A stretch of 64,000 bases of DNA from Leptothoe spongobia TAU-MAC 1115 (GCF_018739885.1 NZ_JADOES010000001.1:62001-126000), one strand, 5' to 3'; counted from the first letter of the stretch, positions 37,627 through 49,266 are shown. Translations and numbers: made by a program. Notes: generated from the letters alone by a model not told the origin.

Positions 37627-38093
37627 AAATCCTGCCTCGCTAGTCGCCCCTGACTGCCATGACTGACGATGAGTCTAATCATGGCAATTGATTTAGGGAG
37701 CTATTAGTAATGAGATTTGTGAATCAAACTCTAGCCAAGATGTTCCAATTTCAAGAAAACTAGAAAAATAATCAATCATTATGTGAGGAGGATAGTCCTC
37801 TGGGAACCCGTCCAACCAGGATAGATCCGTTCTACAGGGATGGCGTTAGACACTGAATATCAAGGACTTGGAAACAATGCCGTCGCTGATTTAGAAGATG
37901 AATCACTCTATTAGAAATGCCATAGGACAGTAGCTTTCAGATGAAATCTTCTCGAGGATCAGCAACGGCAAAATAATTCCTCAATATTCAAGTTGTCTAA
38001 TATCCACGATCTAGTTGAGAATGTACTTTGCCCCTATGTTACCCATATCGTTGGCTAAGGGGGTCGCTAATGTGCTGAAAACAGGAGATCGTT
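37627..38093. other. Long spacer upstream of lpdA
   Basis: 467 bases. It contains a GAGGA...TCCTC mini-hairpin near 37785-37800, followed by a possible 24-codon frame at 37840-37914 (separate entry). GGAG lies at 38083-38086, ahead of the lpdA GTG. A small RNA or leader is possible. No known riboswitch was recognised. Confidence 0.4.
37840..37914 (+). CDS. Possible 24-aa small protein
   Basis: ATG preceded by ACAGGG, then MALDTEYQGLGNNAVADLED and ESLY before a TAG. The composition is polar and acidic, unlike random AT-rich spacer, and the frame sits behind a small hairpin. It may be a short regulatory or leader peptide ahead of lpdA, or chance. Conservation in relatives would decide. Confidence 0.3.
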   Translation: MALDTEYQGLGNNAVADLEDESLY

Positions 38094-39527
38094 GTGAGTT
38101 CGTCCTTTGATTACGACCTAATCATTGTGGGTGCCGGTGTGGGTGGCCATGGCGCAGCATTACACGCTGTGAAAAGTGGTTTAAAGACCGCCATTATCGA
38201 AGCAGCAGATATGGGAGGTACCTGTGTTAATCGGGGATGTATTCCATCGAAGGCTCTGCTAGCTGCTTCCGGTCGTGTGCGTGAACTACGGGATAAACAT
38301 CATCTACAGTCCTTTGGAATTCAGGTAGGGGATGTGCAGTTTGAACGTTCTGCCATTGCCGATCATGCCAGCAATCTGGTGAGTAAAATCCAGGGGGATC
38401 TCACCAATAGCCTCACTCGCCTAGGTGTAGATACGATTCATGGTTGGGGCAAACTGGCTGGTGCCCAAAAAGTCACCGTGACTAATGCTGATGGCGAAAA
38501 AACTTACACCGCCAAAGATATTATGCTGTCACCAGGGTCGGTTCCCTTTGTACCACCAGGAATTGAAACTGACGGTAAAACTGTATTTACCAGTGACGAA
38601 GCGATCAAGCTCGACTGGTTGCCTCAATGGGTAGCAATTATTGGTAGCGGCTACATCGGTTTAGAGTTTTCCGATGTATATACAGCCCTGGGTTGTGAGG
38701 TCAGTATGATTGAGGCACTGCCACAGCTGATGCCTACATTTGATCCAGACATTGCCAAAATCGCTAAGCGAGTACTCATCGATCCCAGAGATATCGATAC
38801 TCATGTGGGTGTTATTGCCAAAACGGTTACCCCTGGATCACCCGTGACCATCGAACTAGCGGATTTGAAAACGAAGGAAACTGTCGATGTCCTAGAAGTA
38901 GATGCCTGCCTGGTGGCAACTGGACGGATTCCTGCTACGAAGAATATGGGTCTGGAAAGTTTAGCCATTGAAACTGATCGCCGTGGGTTTATCCCCGTCA
39001 ACGATCATATGGCGGTTCTGCGCGACGGTGAACCCATTCCTCATCTCTGGGCCATTGGCGATGCTACTGGCAAGATGATGTTGGCCCATGCGGCATCTGC
39101 GCAAGGTGTGGTAGCTGTTGAAAATATTTTGGAAAATCATCGCACTGTTGACTATCGCAGTATTCCGGCAGCAGCTTTTACTCATCCAGAAGTGAGCTTT
39201 GTGGGAATGACAGAACCTGCCGCTAAGGAGTTGGCTGCGGCTGAAGGTTTCCAGGTTGGTTCTGTACGTAGCTACTTCAAGGCTAATTCCAAGGCACTGG
39301 CAGAAAATGAATCTGACGGTTTGGCTAAGGTAATCTACCGCAAGGATACGGGGGAAATTTTAGGTACCCATATCATTGGTATTCATGCAGCAGACCTGAT
39401 TCAGGAGGTAGCTAATGCTATTGCCCAGGGGCAAACGGTCAAGGATCTATCCTTTATCGTACATACACATCCCACCCTGTCTGAGGTATTGGATGAAGCC
39501 TTTAAGCGGGCCGAGGTGATGGCATGA
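38094..39527 (+). CDS. lpdA: Dihydrolipoyl dehydrogenase
   Basis: E3 subunit of the pyruvate dehydrogenase complex; may also serve glycine cleavage. The 477 residues have the FAD motif [17 protein letters not shown], the redox disulfide [16 protein letters not shown], the NAD motif [16 protein letters not shown] and the C-terminal [13 protein letters not shown] with the His-Glu base. The start is a GTG with GGAG eight bases upstream. It overlaps trpC by four bases (ATGA). Confidence 0.96.
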   Translation: MSSSFDYDLIIVGAGVGGHGAALHAVKSGLKTAIIEAADMGGTCVNRGCIPSKALLAASGRVRELRDKHHLQSFGIQVGDVQFERSAIADHASNLVSKIQGDLTNSLTRLGVDTIHGWGKLAGAQKVTVTNADGEKTYTAKDIMLSPGSVPFVPPGIETDGKTVFTSDEAIKLDWLPQWVAIIGSGYIGLEFSDVYTALGCEVSMIEALPQLMPTFDPDIAKIAKRVLIDPRDIDTHVGVIAKTVTPGSPVTIELADLKTKETVDVLEVDACLVATGRIPATKNMGLESLAIETDRRGFIPVNDHMAVLRDGEPIPHLWAIGDATGKMMLAHAASAQGVVAVENILENHRTVDYRSIPAAAFTHPEVSFVGMTEPAAKELAAAEGFQVGSVRSYFKANSKALAENESDGLAKVIYRKDTGEILGTHIIGIHAADLIQEVANAIAQGQTVKDLSFIVHTHPTLSEVLDEAFKRAEVMA

Positions 39528-40405
39528 AAATCAGACGACGTCATCCCAATCCGGCTGTAGCTGTCGATACCTTGCGCTATCAGGTGAAAGTGCCTGATAG
39601 TGAGCCCCACAATATTCTTGAGAAAATTGTGTGGCAGAAGGAGGCAGAGGTGGCACGCCTACGGGAAAAGACCCCCCTATCGGAGCTGCAACGAAAGGTA
39701 CTAGCAATAGCACCTCCGTTAGATTTTGCTGAGGCATTACGCCATGGTCAGACGACTCCGGCTGTGATTGCTGAGGTTAAAAAGGCATCTCCTAGCAAGG
39801 GAGTGATTCGAGAGGACTTTGATCCAGTTGAGATCGCAACTGCCTATGAGCAAGGCGGTGCTACTTGTCTATCTGTACTCACCGACCGTAAATTTTTTCA
39901 GGGAAGCTTTGACTATCTTGCCCAGGTGCGTCAGGCTGTAAAGCTTCCATTACTTTGTAAGGAATTCATCATTTATCCCTACCAAATCTATCAGGCACGG
40001 ATCCACGGAGCCGATGCTGTCCTGCTAATTGCGGCTATTCTGTCAGATAAAGACCTGGGTTACTTTACTCGGATTGCCAAAGCTTTGGGGATGACAGCCC
40101 TGGTAGAAGTTCACACGGCTGAAGAACTAGACCGGGTGCTAACCTTAGAATCCGTAAACGTCATTGGAGTGAATAATCGTAATCTTGAAGACTTTTCGGT
40201 AAGTTTAGAGACTACTCGCGATCTCTTAGCTCAGGCAACAGCCCATGCCAGGTCTGCGGAGATTGTGTTTATCAGTGAGTCTGGTATTCATCAACCAGAT
40301 GATGTCGCTCAGGTTTCCCAGGCCGGAGCCCAGGCCATTTTGGTGGGTGAGTCGCTAATGCGACAAGCTGATCCCGGCGCGGCTATTGGTCAACTCATGG
40401 CCTAA
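39524..40405 (+). CDS. trpC: Indole-3-glycerol-phosphate synthase
   Basis: Tryptophan biosynthesis; closes the indole ring. The 293 residues include [45 protein letters not shown] (catalytic Lys), [43 protein letters not shown] and ESGI. The about 30 extra N-terminal residues are usual in cyanobacterial TrpC. Translationally coupled to lpdA, an arrangement that I recall from other cyanobacteria. Confidence 0.95.
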   Translation: MKIRRRHPNPAVAVDTLRYQVKVPDSEPHNILEKIVWQKEAEVARLREKTPLSELQRKVLAIAPPLDFAEALRHGQTTPAVIAEVKKASPSKGVIREDFDPVEIATAYEQGGATCLSVLTDRKFFQGSFDYLAQVRQAVKLPLLCKEFIIYPYQIYQARIHGADAVLLIAAILSDKDLGYFTRIAKALGMTALVEVHTAEELDRVLTLESVNVIGVNNRNLEDFSVSLETTRDLLAQATAHARSAEIVFISESGIHQPDDVAQVSQAGAQAILVGESLMRQADPGAAIGQLMA

Positions 40406-40465
40406 GCGACCGTAGGTCGTTCATTTTCTACCAGTTTCAGGTTCCTTACTCTGATTTTTCCGACT

Positions 40466-40702
40466 ATGGATCGCCCTATTCCCCTGCCATCACATATTCA
40501 TTACGAACTCCTATTACAGCTTCTAGAACGTGAGACTGCTGCCGCTATTTATCAGCACTCCCCTCAAAAGGAACAGCTGCATGAATTGATCATTACTCTA
40601 CGCAAAGCTATGTCTCAACAAAAACAGTTAGAGGCAAGTTGCAGAGTTTCTAATCTATCCGTGGAATATCACTGGTCATTGAATGAAAAACCAAGCGTTT
40701 AA
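40466..40702 (+). CDS. DUF5340-family small protein
   Basis: 78 residues: IPLPSHIHYELLLQLLERETAAAIY, then LHELIITLRKAMSQQKQLEASC and a closing VEYHWSLNEK. It is helical and cyanobacteria-specific in my memory (DUF5340). Probably cotranscribed after trpC with a terminator behind it. Function unknown. Confidence 0.75.
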   Translation: MDRPIPLPSHIHYELLLQLLERETAAAIYQHSPQKEQLHELIITLRKAMSQQKQLEASCRVSNLSVEYHWSLNEKPSV

Positions 40703-40735
40703 GCTGGCTACGGCGTCCCAGCACAATTAGAGAGC

Positions 40736-40776
40736 AAACTACCCCCCTGAAGCATTGAGCTTCAGGGGGGTAGTTT
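40736..40776. terminator. Strong bidirectional terminator
   Basis: Perfect 17-bp arms AAACTACCCCCCTGAAG (40736-40752) and CTTCAGGGGGGTAGTTT (40760-40776), seven-base loop, then GTTTTTTC rightward. It lies between the trpC-DUF5340 end and the convergent psaFJ operon, so it can serve both. Confidence 0.9.
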
Positions 40777-40818
40777 GTTTTTTCTAATCTCTAAGAGAAT
40801 GACCTAGACACGACATCC

Positions 40819-40932
40819 CTAAGGGTGAAGCAGAAGGTCAGGAAAAAAACGATTGAACTCAATCAGGATGCCAGCCGTAATTGTCATCCAAATTGCAGCT
40901 ACTACAGGAGCTGTAGACAGATACTTCATCAT
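40819..40932 (-). CDS. psaJ: Photosystem I subunit IX (PsaJ)
   Basis: 37 residues: [20 protein letters not shown], then [17 protein letters not shown]. One transmembrane helix; it binds PsaF and chlorophyll at the edge of photosystem I. Two ATGs stand next to each other; either may be the start. It follows psaF by 91 bases in the usual psaFJ operon. Confidence 0.95.
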   Translation of the reverse strand: MMKYLSTAPVVAAIWMTITAGILIEFNRFFPDLLLHP

Positions 40933-41023
40933 GGGAATTCTTTCCTAAATAAAGTCGGGTCAAAAATAATAATCAAACTTAGGTGTAGCCAACGAGTCTA
41001 ACTACACCCGTAAGTTGAATCAC

Positions 41024-41524
41024 CTACCGAGGTGAAATAGTGATCTCATCATCCTTCGCAAACATTGCACCAGATGCTATGTCTTTGAATGCAACCAAAG
41101 GCCATGCAGCACCACCTAAGGAAGACTTGATAGCCAAGCCAGTATCGATGATGATCTCCATCTCTTCAGGCTTCTTAGCAGAACGAGACTCAATCAGGTA
41201 AGAACGACCAGCCCAACCAATCCAGCCAGCAATGTAGAGGAAGAGGATACCAGGAATGACAAATTCACCCAGGTGACCTAAATCACCATCTACCACCAAG
41301 TGAGGCAGGCCATCTTCCCCACAGAGCAAGGTGGAATTAGCATAAAAGTCAAAACGCGCTTTCGCAGCGTCTGTTTTAGCCGCAGAAGCACGTTGTTGGA
41401 ACGCTGCAGATTCGCCACAGGGGGTCAAACCCGCCACGTTGTCCCCAGCTAGACTAGCAGAAGCAGGTGCTGCGAAGCCAAGCCAGAGGCAGATTACTAG
41501 AGCCAGAGCAAACAACCGTCGCAT
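41024..41524 (-). CDS. psaF: Photosystem I subunit III (PsaF)
   Basis: 166 residues with a cleavable lumen-targeting signal ([20 protein letters not shown]). Then come [25 protein letters not shown], the disulfide region [27 protein letters not shown], a transmembrane helix ([16 protein letters not shown]) and a C-terminal hydrophobic stretch. It shapes the plastocyanin/cytochrome c6 side of photosystem I. AAGGAA precedes the ATG. psaJ follows; tsaD is divergent upstream, a familiar cyanobacterial neighbourhood. Confidence 0.97.
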   Translation of the reverse strand: MRRLFALALVICLWLGFAAPASASLAGDNVAGLTPCGESAAFQQRASAAKTDAAKARFDFYANSTLLCGEDGLPHLVVDGDLGHLGEFVIPGILFLYIAGWIGWAGRSYLIESRSAKKPEEMEIIIDTGLAIKSSLGGAAWPLVAFKDIASGAMFAKDDEITISPR

Positions 41525-41803
41525 AGAGTGTTTCCTTTGTGTTTTACAAAAGACAAAAAATAGATTTCAGAGATTCTCTTAATTTAGATTGACAACCGTA
41601 AAGCTGAATCCAGCATAGCCATAACATGATGAATGCTTTCACAGAAGCTCAACGTAGTGTTTCGCTACTTTTTAAGTAGTTATAAAAACTGAACCAACGT
41701 GAACTAAATTAAGGATCTACTTGACTCTCAGGGATCATACCTTTCTGCCAAACCCTGACAGGGGAATTGCTCACAAGACTTTACATGCTGACACATTTGA
41801 CCC

Positions 41804-42856
41804 ATGGCGACGATTTTAGCAATTGAAACAAGCTGTGATGAAACAGCAGCAGCTGTCGTTTGCGATCGCCAAGTGCTCAGTAGTATCGTTGCATCACAGA
41901 TTGACCTGCATCGTCGCTATGGCGGTGTGGTGCCTGAACTAGCCTCCCGTGAGCATTTGCTCACCATTGGCGACACAGTGAAGGAGGCCGTCAGCAAATC
42001 TGACTTAGCCTGGAGCGATATTGATGCAGTGGCGACGACTTGTGCACCAGGATTGGTGGGCGCACTGCTGGTGGGTATGAGCGTTGGCAAAACTCTGTCC
42101 ATGGTGCATCAAAAGCCTTTTTTAGGAGCCCATCATTTAGAAGGGCATATCTATGCAGCCTATCTAGAGCACCCAGAACTAAAGCCACCTTTTCTTTGCC
42201 TACTGGTATCCGGTGGGCATACCAGTTTGATCCGTGTCGATGACTGCGGCCAGTACAAGGTTTTAGGAAAAACGCGAGATGATGCGGCAGGTGAAGCCTA
42301 CGATAAGGTCGCTCGGTTAATGGACCTGGGGTATCCCGGTGGTCCCACTGTGGACCGATTGGCTCAGCAAGGGAATCCCAAAGCATTTCGATTGCCAGAG
42401 GGAAATATTTCCTTGCCAGAGGGAGGCTATCACCCCTACGACGCTAGCTTTAGTGGTCTAAAAACGGCAGTTCTAAGATTGATAGAACGTCTCAAGGCCG
42501 ATGGCATCGACCCTCTACCAGTGGTGGATATTGCTGCTAGTTTTCAATATGCTGTCGTGCGGGCATTAACCAAGCGGGCGCTTCGCTGTGCGCAGGACCA
42601 AGATTTGCCCGCCATTGTTCTGGGTGGTGGTGTTGCTGCCAATAGCAGCCTGCGTCAGGTGCTCACCACGACAGCTGCCGATCAAGGGATGCAGGTGTAT
42701 GTGCCATCTCTCAAATTCTGTACTGACAATGCAGCGATGGTTGCTTGTGCAGCCAGTGAGCATTTTGATCGGGGGCATCGTTCTAGTCTAGATCTGGAAG
42801 TTTACTCCCGTTTGCCCCTAGAACAAGTCGCCGTGCTATATCAGACTAGCCATTAG
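41804..42856 (+). CDS. tsaD: tRNA N6-threonylcarbamoyladenosine synthase subunit
   Basis: Makes t6A37 in ANN-decoding tRNAs. The 350 residues have the ASKHA fold: ILAIETSCDETAAAVV, the metal motif GAHHLEGHIYA (HxxxH), LLVSGGHTSLI, DDAAGEAYDKVARLMDLGYPGGP and VLGGGVAANSSLR. The last 11 bases overlap the 3' end of the convergent hydrolase gene. Confidence 0.97.
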   Translation: MATILAIETSCDETAAAVVCDRQVLSSIVASQIDLHRRYGGVVPELASREHLLTIGDTVKEAVSKSDLAWSDIDAVATTCAPGLVGALLVGMSVGKTLSMVHQKPFLGAHHLEGHIYAAYLEHPELKPPFLCLLVSGGHTSLIRVDDCGQYKVLGKTRDDAAGEAYDKVARLMDLGYPGGPTVDRLAQQGNPKAFRLPEGNISLPEGGYHPYDASFSGLKTAVLRLIERLKADGIDPLPVVDIAASFQYAVVRALTKRALRCAQDQDLPAIVLGGGVAANSSLRQVLTTTAADQGMQVYVPSLKFCTDNAAMVACAASEHFDRGHRSSLDLEVYSRLPLEQVAVLYQTSH

Positions 42857-43724
42857 TCAATAACCATTGGCGCACCTTGGTCTCCAAGGCCAAAGGCTGT
42901 TCCAGCATGGCAAAGTGTCCACATTGCTTGAAGGTCACTACCGTCTGCTGCCCCTGTCGAAAAAACTGATGAAAACTGGCTAAATGTTGGACATAGCGAG
43001 GCTCCATTACCGTATCCTGCTCACCGGCAACAAAATATACAGGCTGAGATAGCTGTGCCACTATGTTGGGAAGCTGATGTACTTCATCTTCAGTTGTTGA
43101 GGCCAATAGGGATTGGGTCGCTGCTTCTGGATCTGCCCGCAGGAAATCTATAAGGCGTTGTTTGCCCCACTGGTAGCTCAAGGGTTGCTGCACCATGATC
43201 TTGGCAAATATCCAGGGCAGGACAGGCAAGTGCTGTAACCACTGAGGACGCCTTTCCAGCATTTGTTTACCCGCATTGCGAAACTTTTCAAAGGCATTGT
43301 GGATATAAATTCCACCGCCAGCATTGACACATATAACTCCCTTGACCCGTTCTGGAAACAAATGGGCTGCCCATAGAGCAATACTGCCGCCTAAGGAATG
43401 CCCCATCAACCACACATGATCTATTTCCAGTTTTTCTAATAAGGCATTGAGATCATGAGCATAGGCCGTGAGGCCATAGGTTGCCATCTCTGAAATATCA
43501 GAGCGACTTGAAAGCTGCTGAGTAGAATCTCCAAACCCTCGTAAATCGTAGGCTAAACAAGCAATATCTGGGGCAAGTTGCTGCATTAACGGTTGCCAGT
43601 AAGCCCGACTTAGCAACCAGCCATGGATGCACACCAGCACTGAACGATGAGGGGGAGAAGTTGAAAATAAATGGGGAGTGAAATCATAGACATGGGGCAC
43701 TCCGAAGACAGGTGTCACCACCAT
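42846..43724 (-). CDS. Alpha/beta-fold hydrolase
   Basis: 292 residues. HGWLLSRAYW (oxyanion), LRGFGDSTQ, nucleophile GHSLGGSIAL, acid region VAGEQDTVMEPRYV and CGHFAMLEQPLA with the catalytic His. This is the standard Ser-Asp-His esterase/hydrolase set, without a clue to substrate. No signal peptide. It overlaps tsaD convergently by 11 bases. Confidence 0.85.
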   Translation of the reverse strand: MVVTPVFGVPHVYDFTPHLFSTSPPHRSVLVCIHGWLLSRAYWQPLMQQLAPDIACLAYDLRGFGDSTQQLSSRSDISEMATYGLTAYAHDLNALLEKLEIDHVWLMGHSLGGSIALWAAHLFPERVKGVICVNAGGGIYIHNAFEKFRNAGKQMLERRPQWLQHLPVLPWIFAKIMVQQPLSYQWGKQRLIDFLRADPEAATQSLLASTTEDEVHQLPNIVAQLSQPVYFVAGEQDTVMEPRYVQHLASFHQFFRQGQQTVVTFKQCGHFAMLEQPLALETKVRQWLLTNG

Positions 43725-43841
43725 GGTGAAGATAGAATTCGCACAACGACATTCAAACGTGAACCAGTCCCAAAGAGCTTTTCTAGGTTAAGAGAGTCCA
43801 ACGTTAGCGATAAAAACCAACATACAAACATCCAAGCGTTG

Positions 43842-44567
43842 TCAATAGAGACCACCCAGCAAACGCTCACGCATGCCTTCAGCAATCTTATGACCCAAAT
43901 ATTCTGGGATTAGACTCTCATTTGGACCCAAGAGGTACAAAATCAACCGAGTACGACCGCGCCATACCAATAGATTAGCATTCACCACCAGTAGATCCTC
44001 TTGCCAGATGGCATACATGACTTTGTAAAACAGGCCTGGTTGATTATCTGCTTCGATCAGGAGGGCGGGTAAATGGAAGACGGGATCGACATAAAATTCG
44101 GTTTCAACTTTTTCTAAGCCAGCATTGAGATTAAACTCAACGCTCAGCATTTCTTCGACTTCATAGCGACCGGCTAGGGCCTCTCGAATAGCTCGACAGG
44201 TATTGTCAGCAGTTTTTTCACTCAGAGCCTTGCCTCCGCGTGAAACGACCAGCTTTACAAATACCAACATGGGTGGATATATCTGCCCATACAGGCTAAG
44301 GCTATGGATGGTCAGGCCGTAGGCTGTTAGTACACCAAAAATATCGCTGAGTAAAAACGATTGATTGCGATATGCAAAATGGAGGGCACTGCGATTACCT
44401 TCCGGTTTAATTTCGATGACTGCTTTTTTGGTCTTATAGAGCTGATAGGCAAGCCGTAAATTTTGTAGCTGAATTTCACTACTGACAAATTGCTCATAAA
44501 ATTGCGGGAACGCTCGATTGAAGCGCTTCAGCAACTCTACTGTCGATGTCTTTAATCCGGCTGCCAT
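43842..44567 (-). CDS. ACT-domain-like regulatory protein
   Basis: 241 residues. The central FLLSDIFGVLTAYGLTIHSLSLYGQ and C-terminal LLIEADNQPGLFYKVMYAIWQEDLLVVNANLLVWRGRTRLILYLLG look like two ACT domains, as at the end of GlnD. No catalytic domain is attached. ACT pairs usually bind amino acids and regulate partners. Whether this one senses glutamine or another ligand is unknown. Confidence 0.65.
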   Translation of the reverse strand: MAAGLKTSTVELLKRFNRAFPQFYEQFVSSEIQLQNLRLAYQLYKTKKAVIEIKPEGNRSALHFAYRNQSFLLSDIFGVLTAYGLTIHSLSLYGQIYPPMLVFVKLVVSRGGKALSEKTADNTCRAIREALAGRYEVEEMLSVEFNLNAGLEKVETEFYVDPVFHLPALLIEADNQPGLFYKVMYAIWQEDLLVVNANLLVWRGRTRLILYLLGPNESLIPEYLGHKIAEGMRERLLGGLY

Positions 44568-45511
<944 letters not shown>

Positions 45512-45526
45512 GGGTAATCAGTAACG

Positions 45527-45949
45527 TTATCTGCATAGCTGTTTGGCTTCAGCGATCCACTGGGAGACTTGGGTTGTATCTGGGCTGAGGTCGGCTCTTT
45601 GCATTAGTTTCACCTGTAGCCGCTTAAGTTGAGCATGAAGCTGGGCTACGGGTAGTAGGGCAAGTTGCTGGGGTGAACTAATGCCAGCATGGAGCAGGAG
45701 TCCACAATATTGGCAACCAACGCTAGGAATACAGGCAAGTTTGGCTAGAGCTGTCCACTTGTTGATGTGCTTGACATGGGAATTCAGCCTTTGCGCAAGT
45801 TTTAGACGCGCGGCTTGACTACGGGTCACCTTGAGTAAATCAAGTGTGGTGATAATATTAAGCGCTCTTAGCTGCTGCTGTTGATCGTCAGGGATTCCTG
45901 GCAGCTGCTCGATAGCCCAGTTTTTCAATTGGATTGAATGTAATGTCAT
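45527..45949 (-). CDS. DUF4332 helix-hairpin-helix-type protein
   Basis: 140 residues. Two helical repeats with LPGIPDDQQQQLRALNIITTLDLLKV and LACIPSVGCQYCGLLLHAGISSPQQLALLPVAQLH follow the helix-hairpin-helix pattern of DUF4332. Similar domains bind DNA or act as scaffolds. It converges with the Ycf52 gene, ends 15 bases apart. Function unknown. Confidence 0.8.
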   Translation of the reverse strand: MTLHSIQLKNWAIEQLPGIPDDQQQQLRALNIITTLDLLKVTRSQAARLKLAQRLNSHVKHINKWTALAKLACIPSVGCQYCGLLLHAGISSPQQLALLPVAQLHAQLKRLQVKLMQRADLSPDTTQVSQWIAEAKQLCR

Positions 45950-46055
45950 GGTTCGAGACTAGCCCTCCATGGATCAAACGAAGGAGTTATGTTAGGTTGT
46001 TAATCTGCTACACTAGTTCTTCCGCAGAGTAATTGCTCTAGGGTGCTTTTGACAA

Positions 46056-46129
46056 CGGGATGTAGCGCAGCTTGGTAGCGCGCCTGCTTTGGGAGCAGGA
46101 TGTCGCAGGTTCGAATCCTGTCATCCCGA
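46056..46129 (+). tRNA. tRNA-Pro (TGG)
   Basis: 74 bases. Acceptor CGGGATG/CATCCCG pairs perfectly, D arm GCGCAGCTTGGTAGCGC, anticodon arm CCTGC-TTTGGGA-GCAGG giving TGG, T arm CAGGTTCGAATCCTG. Discriminator A; no encoded CCA. Confidence 0.96.
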
Positions 46130-46361
46130 TTACATATTTGATAAGTGGCTTGTACGTTTGAAGCCAAAGTTGCCTCATGGGACAATAGAACCGTTAACAT
46201 TTATTTAATTTAATGCGAGTACCAATCGCGAAGTAATAGTTATTGCGGTGGTCAATTTTGAAAATGTCTTTAAGAGGTCTGAAATCCGACAGGGATATTA
46301 GATGCTAAGGATAGACAAAATTAAATTTATTAAAGGTTTTTGCGTCATCGGGGAGAAATTT

Positions 46362-47090
46362 ATGAAAGCAAGGTTGAAGGGATTACTATGTGGCCTTATC
46401 GGTGCAGGCTTAGTAAGCGCTGCACTGCCTATGTTGGAAGTGAAGGCTCTTTCTCAATCAGAACTATTAGAAAAACTTGCCGCAGTTTCTGTCTATGTTG
46501 TGACCAATAGGGATGGTGTTTTCATCACTAGACAGGGGGATTTTCCAGCCGATGGTCTAGGCAATATAGAACTGCTAAACGTATTTTTCTCTGAATCAGA
46601 TGCTCAAAGTTTTGCAGAAAAGTTAATCGAAGCAGATCCAAATTTAAGGGGTAACGGTTCGATCGGGTTAACTAACCTATCGGCAGTGTATGATTTTGCT
46701 GCGCAAGAATCCGATCTGCCTCGAAAGCTCAGCTTCTCACCACAAGCTGAAGACTTGAGGGCTGCCGTTGCCATTGACCCTAACTTCCTTGCGGGAGAGA
46801 CTACGCCTCCTGTGCCGCTTTTTACCATCGAAGATTCGGAGGGGAATCCTATCGCGTTAGCGTTTGGCGACTCTGAAGAGACCTATATTTCCATGTTTCT
46901 ATCTAGCCGCGATGCTCAGGGGATTCTCGATGCTCTGAATGCTGGGAAGCCAGAGTTACAAGCGCAGCTTAGTGTTTACTCGCTGAAAGACGTTTCTCGT
47001 AGTCTGGTAGCAAGTGATGATGCACAGTATGAAAAGGTTCGATTTTTCCAGTCTGCAGAGGTGATTAATCAAAACCAGACTTTAGAATAA
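46362..47090 (+). CDS. Tic22-family protein
   Basis: About 242 residues. A signal peptide ([25 protein letters not shown]) is followed by the Tic22 body: [53 protein letters not shown] and [16 protein letters not shown]. In cyanobacteria Tic22 is a periplasmic/lumenal chaperone for outer-membrane biogenesis. An open frame extends 20 codons upstream, but the ATG at 46362 has GGGAGA at good distance and gives the signal peptide. It overlaps coaBC convergently by nine bases. Confidence 0.9.
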   Translation: MKARLKGLLCGLIGAGLVSAALPMLEVKALSQSELLEKLAAVSVYVVTNRDGVFITRQGDFPADGLGNIELLNVFFSESDAQSFAEKLIEADPNLRGNGSIGLTNLSAVYDFAAQESDLPRKLSFSPQAEDLRAAVAIDPNFLAGETTPPVPLFTIEDSEGNPIALAFGDSEETYISMFLSSRDAQGILDALNAGKPELQAQLSVYSLKDVSRSLVASDDAQYEKVRFFQSAEVINQNQTLE

Positions 47091-48311
47091 GAACGTTCGC
47101 AAAGCATCATAGATTTGGTGAGCAATAAATAGTTTGGTGCCAGCTTGTAAGGGCGTTTGATTTTGCTGGGCATCTATGACTACTCCTTGGTTGAGATCGC
47201 TCCCAAATCCACTATCCGGCTGATCCACTGGATTCGCTACAATGGCATCCAATCCTTTCCGCTTTAGCTTGCCTAATGCAGGTTCAATAATATTGCCAGT
47301 CTGAGCCGCAAACCCAACCAGGGTTTGCTCAGCTCTTTTGCTAGCTGACAGTTTTGCAGCGATATCTGTAACGGGGGCAAGGGGCAGAGGATTGGGCAAA
47401 TCCGCCTTAGCCAGTTTGCCCTTGATTTGTAGCTGTGGGCGCATATCGGCCACGGCGGCAGCCATGATAATCAAATTCGCGGTCTCCAACTGAGATATGA
47501 GAGCAGCTTCCATCTCAGCAGCACTGATTACAGCTATAGCTTGAACCCTATCAGGAATGGTCTGACGAAGGAGGTTCTCCATAGGGCCATGAACTAGGGA
47601 TACATGGGCTCCTCGATGGACTGCTGCAGTGGCTAAGGCAATGCCCATGCGTCCGGTGGATGGATTGCCGATATAACGGACGGCATCGATATATTCTTGG
47701 GTGCTACCGGTACTGATGAGGATATGTTTGTCCCGGAGGTCGCGTTTGCCTTGCGTGTAGTGTAGAGAGTTTAAGGCGGCGAGGATGGTTTGGGGCTCGG
47801 CCATGCGTCCGGTGCCGATGCGATCGCAGGCCAACCGCCCAGCCGTCGGCCCCACAGCATGATAGCGTTCATCTTCTAATACTTGCTGCCAGTTGCGCTG
47901 GACAGAACGCTGCTGCCACATGTCCGTATTCATGGCTGGAGCGAGCAACACAGGACAGGTAGACGCCAAAACTGTATTTGTCAGTAGATTATCCGCTAGA
48001 CCGTTTGCTAACTTGCCTAGCGTATTTGCCGTTAGCGGCGCAATTAAAAAAATATCCGCCCACTCAGCTAGCTCGATATGTAGCGGTCGAGCCTGATCAG
48101 CGGACCAAAACTTATCATCCGTATAAGCAGCATGACGAGCAAGAGTCGCAAAGGTCAAAGCCGAGACAAACGACTCTGATGAGGATGTCAAAATAACTCT
48201 TACCTCCACCCCAGCTTTAGCAAGGGTGGATACCACCTCACAAACCTTGTAGGCTGCGATACCGCCACTAATACCGACAAGAACCTTGGCGGCTTGTAAC
48301 GTATCTGCCAT
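47082..48311 (-). CDS. coaBC: CoaBC: phosphopantothenoylcysteine synthase/decarboxylase
   Basis: Two consecutive steps of coenzyme A synthesis. The 409 residues have the flavin decarboxylase half ([46 protein letters not shown]) and from about 195 the synthase half ([37 protein letters not shown]). Its ATG shares a base with the stop of the DUF2555 gene (TAATG), so the two are coupled. Confidence 0.95.
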   Translation of the reverse strand: MADTLQAAKVLVGISGGIAAYKVCEVVSTLAKAGVEVRVILTSSSESFVSALTFATLARHAAYTDDKFWSADQARPLHIELAEWADIFLIAPLTANTLGKLANGLADNLLTNTVLASTCPVLLAPAMNTDMWQQRSVQRNWQQVLEDERYHAVGPTAGRLACDRIGTGRMAEPQTILAALNSLHYTQGKRDLRDKHILISTGSTQEYIDAVRYIGNPSTGRMGIALATAAVHRGAHVSLVHGPMENLLRQTIPDRVQAIAVISAAEMEAALISQLETANLIIMAAAVADMRPQLQIKGKLAKADLPNPLPLAPVTDIAAKLSASKRAEQTLVGFAAQTGNIIEPALGKLKRKGLDAIVANPVDQPDSGFGSDLNQGVVIDAQQNQTPLQAGTKLFIAHQIYDALRTFLF

Positions 48312-48529
48312 TAAGCTTCGTCAAAGGCTTCCATATCCAGCAAGTGTAGATAAGATTCCACTAACTCTGGTCGTTGAAAAGCAACAGATCGCAGTCTATG
48401 CCAATCTCGCAACCCTTCAAAGGCTGTCGTATACTCATCTTGCTCTAGACGTTGTGCCAGCTGATCGACTTCTTCTTGCGTGACGTCAGCAATCGGCTTA
48501 TCAGAAACTTTGCTTGTACTTGAAACCAT
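48311..48529 (-). CDS. DUF2555-family small protein
   Basis: 72 residues: [60 protein letters not shown] is the DUF2555 core almost unbroken. It is found throughout cyanobacteria, without assigned function. An open frame goes further upstream, but the ATG at 48529 gives the usual length. Coupled to coaBC. Confidence 0.85.
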   Translation of the reverse strand: MVSSTSKVSDKPIADVTQEEVDQLAQRLEQDEYTTAFEGLRDWHRLRSVAFQRPELVESYLHLLDMEAFDEA

Positions 48530-48609
48530 GGTGCTGGCTCCTTTGGGCTGGGCGCTATCCAATAGTGTATTCGGTGTTGTATCGACTGTCCCGGAGTACG
48601 CCTGAATTG

Positions 48610-49266
48610 TTACACCGTGTCTTCGCAAAACTTTCTAGCTACATCCAGCACCTGTAGGCTGATTTCATGCCCCATGTTGAATTCATGATAGTCAACATCA
48701 ACTGACAATGCGGTTAGGTCAGTTTTGTTTTGGTGGGCTTGGGTGATGGGTACTACTGGGTCCTGAATTCCGTGAACGAGCAGAATAGGACGAGGGCTGA
48801 TAGGTGAGGATATGGGACCGTGGCTATAGCCGCTGAGGACCATCATGCCGGCTACAGGTAGTTGCATACCTACATCTAAAACCATAGCGCCCCCTTGGGA
48901 AAAGCCACCGAGGATTGTGTTTTCTAAGGGAATGCCTGTTTTGTTCGGTAAAGCGGCAAGCCAATCGAGTAACAACTGGCGACTTTGCTGCAGATCTGTT
49001 TGGTGAGTAAAAGATTGATCGAAATCAAAAATATCCGGTAAGGCGTACCACATACGCCCGCCGGGGGCTCCCATGCTGCCAGTTAATTTGTGAGCATGAG
49101 GTGCATCAGGAAACACCATTTGGTAGTTAGCCAGTTGCATATAGGGAGCGATGCCTGCCACATCCTGGGCGTTGGCCCCCCAACCATGAAGAAGGATTAA
49201 TAGATGACTAGCGGTGGCGTCACCGGCAGACAGGGCACGAAGTGACATAGGCACAGTTTTGGGCAA
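48610..49266 (-). CDS. Carboxylesterase/phospholipase-type hydrolase
   Basis: 218 residues of the small serine esterase group (YpfH/acyl-thioesterase-like): LLILLHGWGANAQD, FPDAPHAHKLTGSMGAPGGRMWY, nucleophile GGFSQGGAMVLD and HGIQDPVVPITQAHQ with the late His in FNMGHEIS. No signal peptide. Substrates of the family are short acyl esters or protein thioesters. It lies upstream of the DUF2555-coaBC pair and may be transcribed with it. Confidence 0.88.
   Translation of the reverse strand: MPKTVPMSLRALSAGDATASHLLILLHGWGANAQDVAGIAPYMQLANYQMVFPDAPHAHKLTGSMGAPGGRMWYALPDIFDFDQSFTHQTDLQQSRQLLLDWLAALPNKTGIPLENTILGGFSQGGAMVLDVGMQLPVAGMMVLSGYSHGPISSPISPRPILLVHGIQDPVVPITQAHQNKTDLTALSVDVDYHEFNMGHEISLQVLDVARKFCEDTV

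Noticed and set aside
37741..37840. Glutamine (downstream-peptide type) riboswitch ahead of the 24-codon frame
   Set aside because: I looked for the conserved GGAAGUA-type segment and junction; they are not present, so only a generic hairpin can be claimed.
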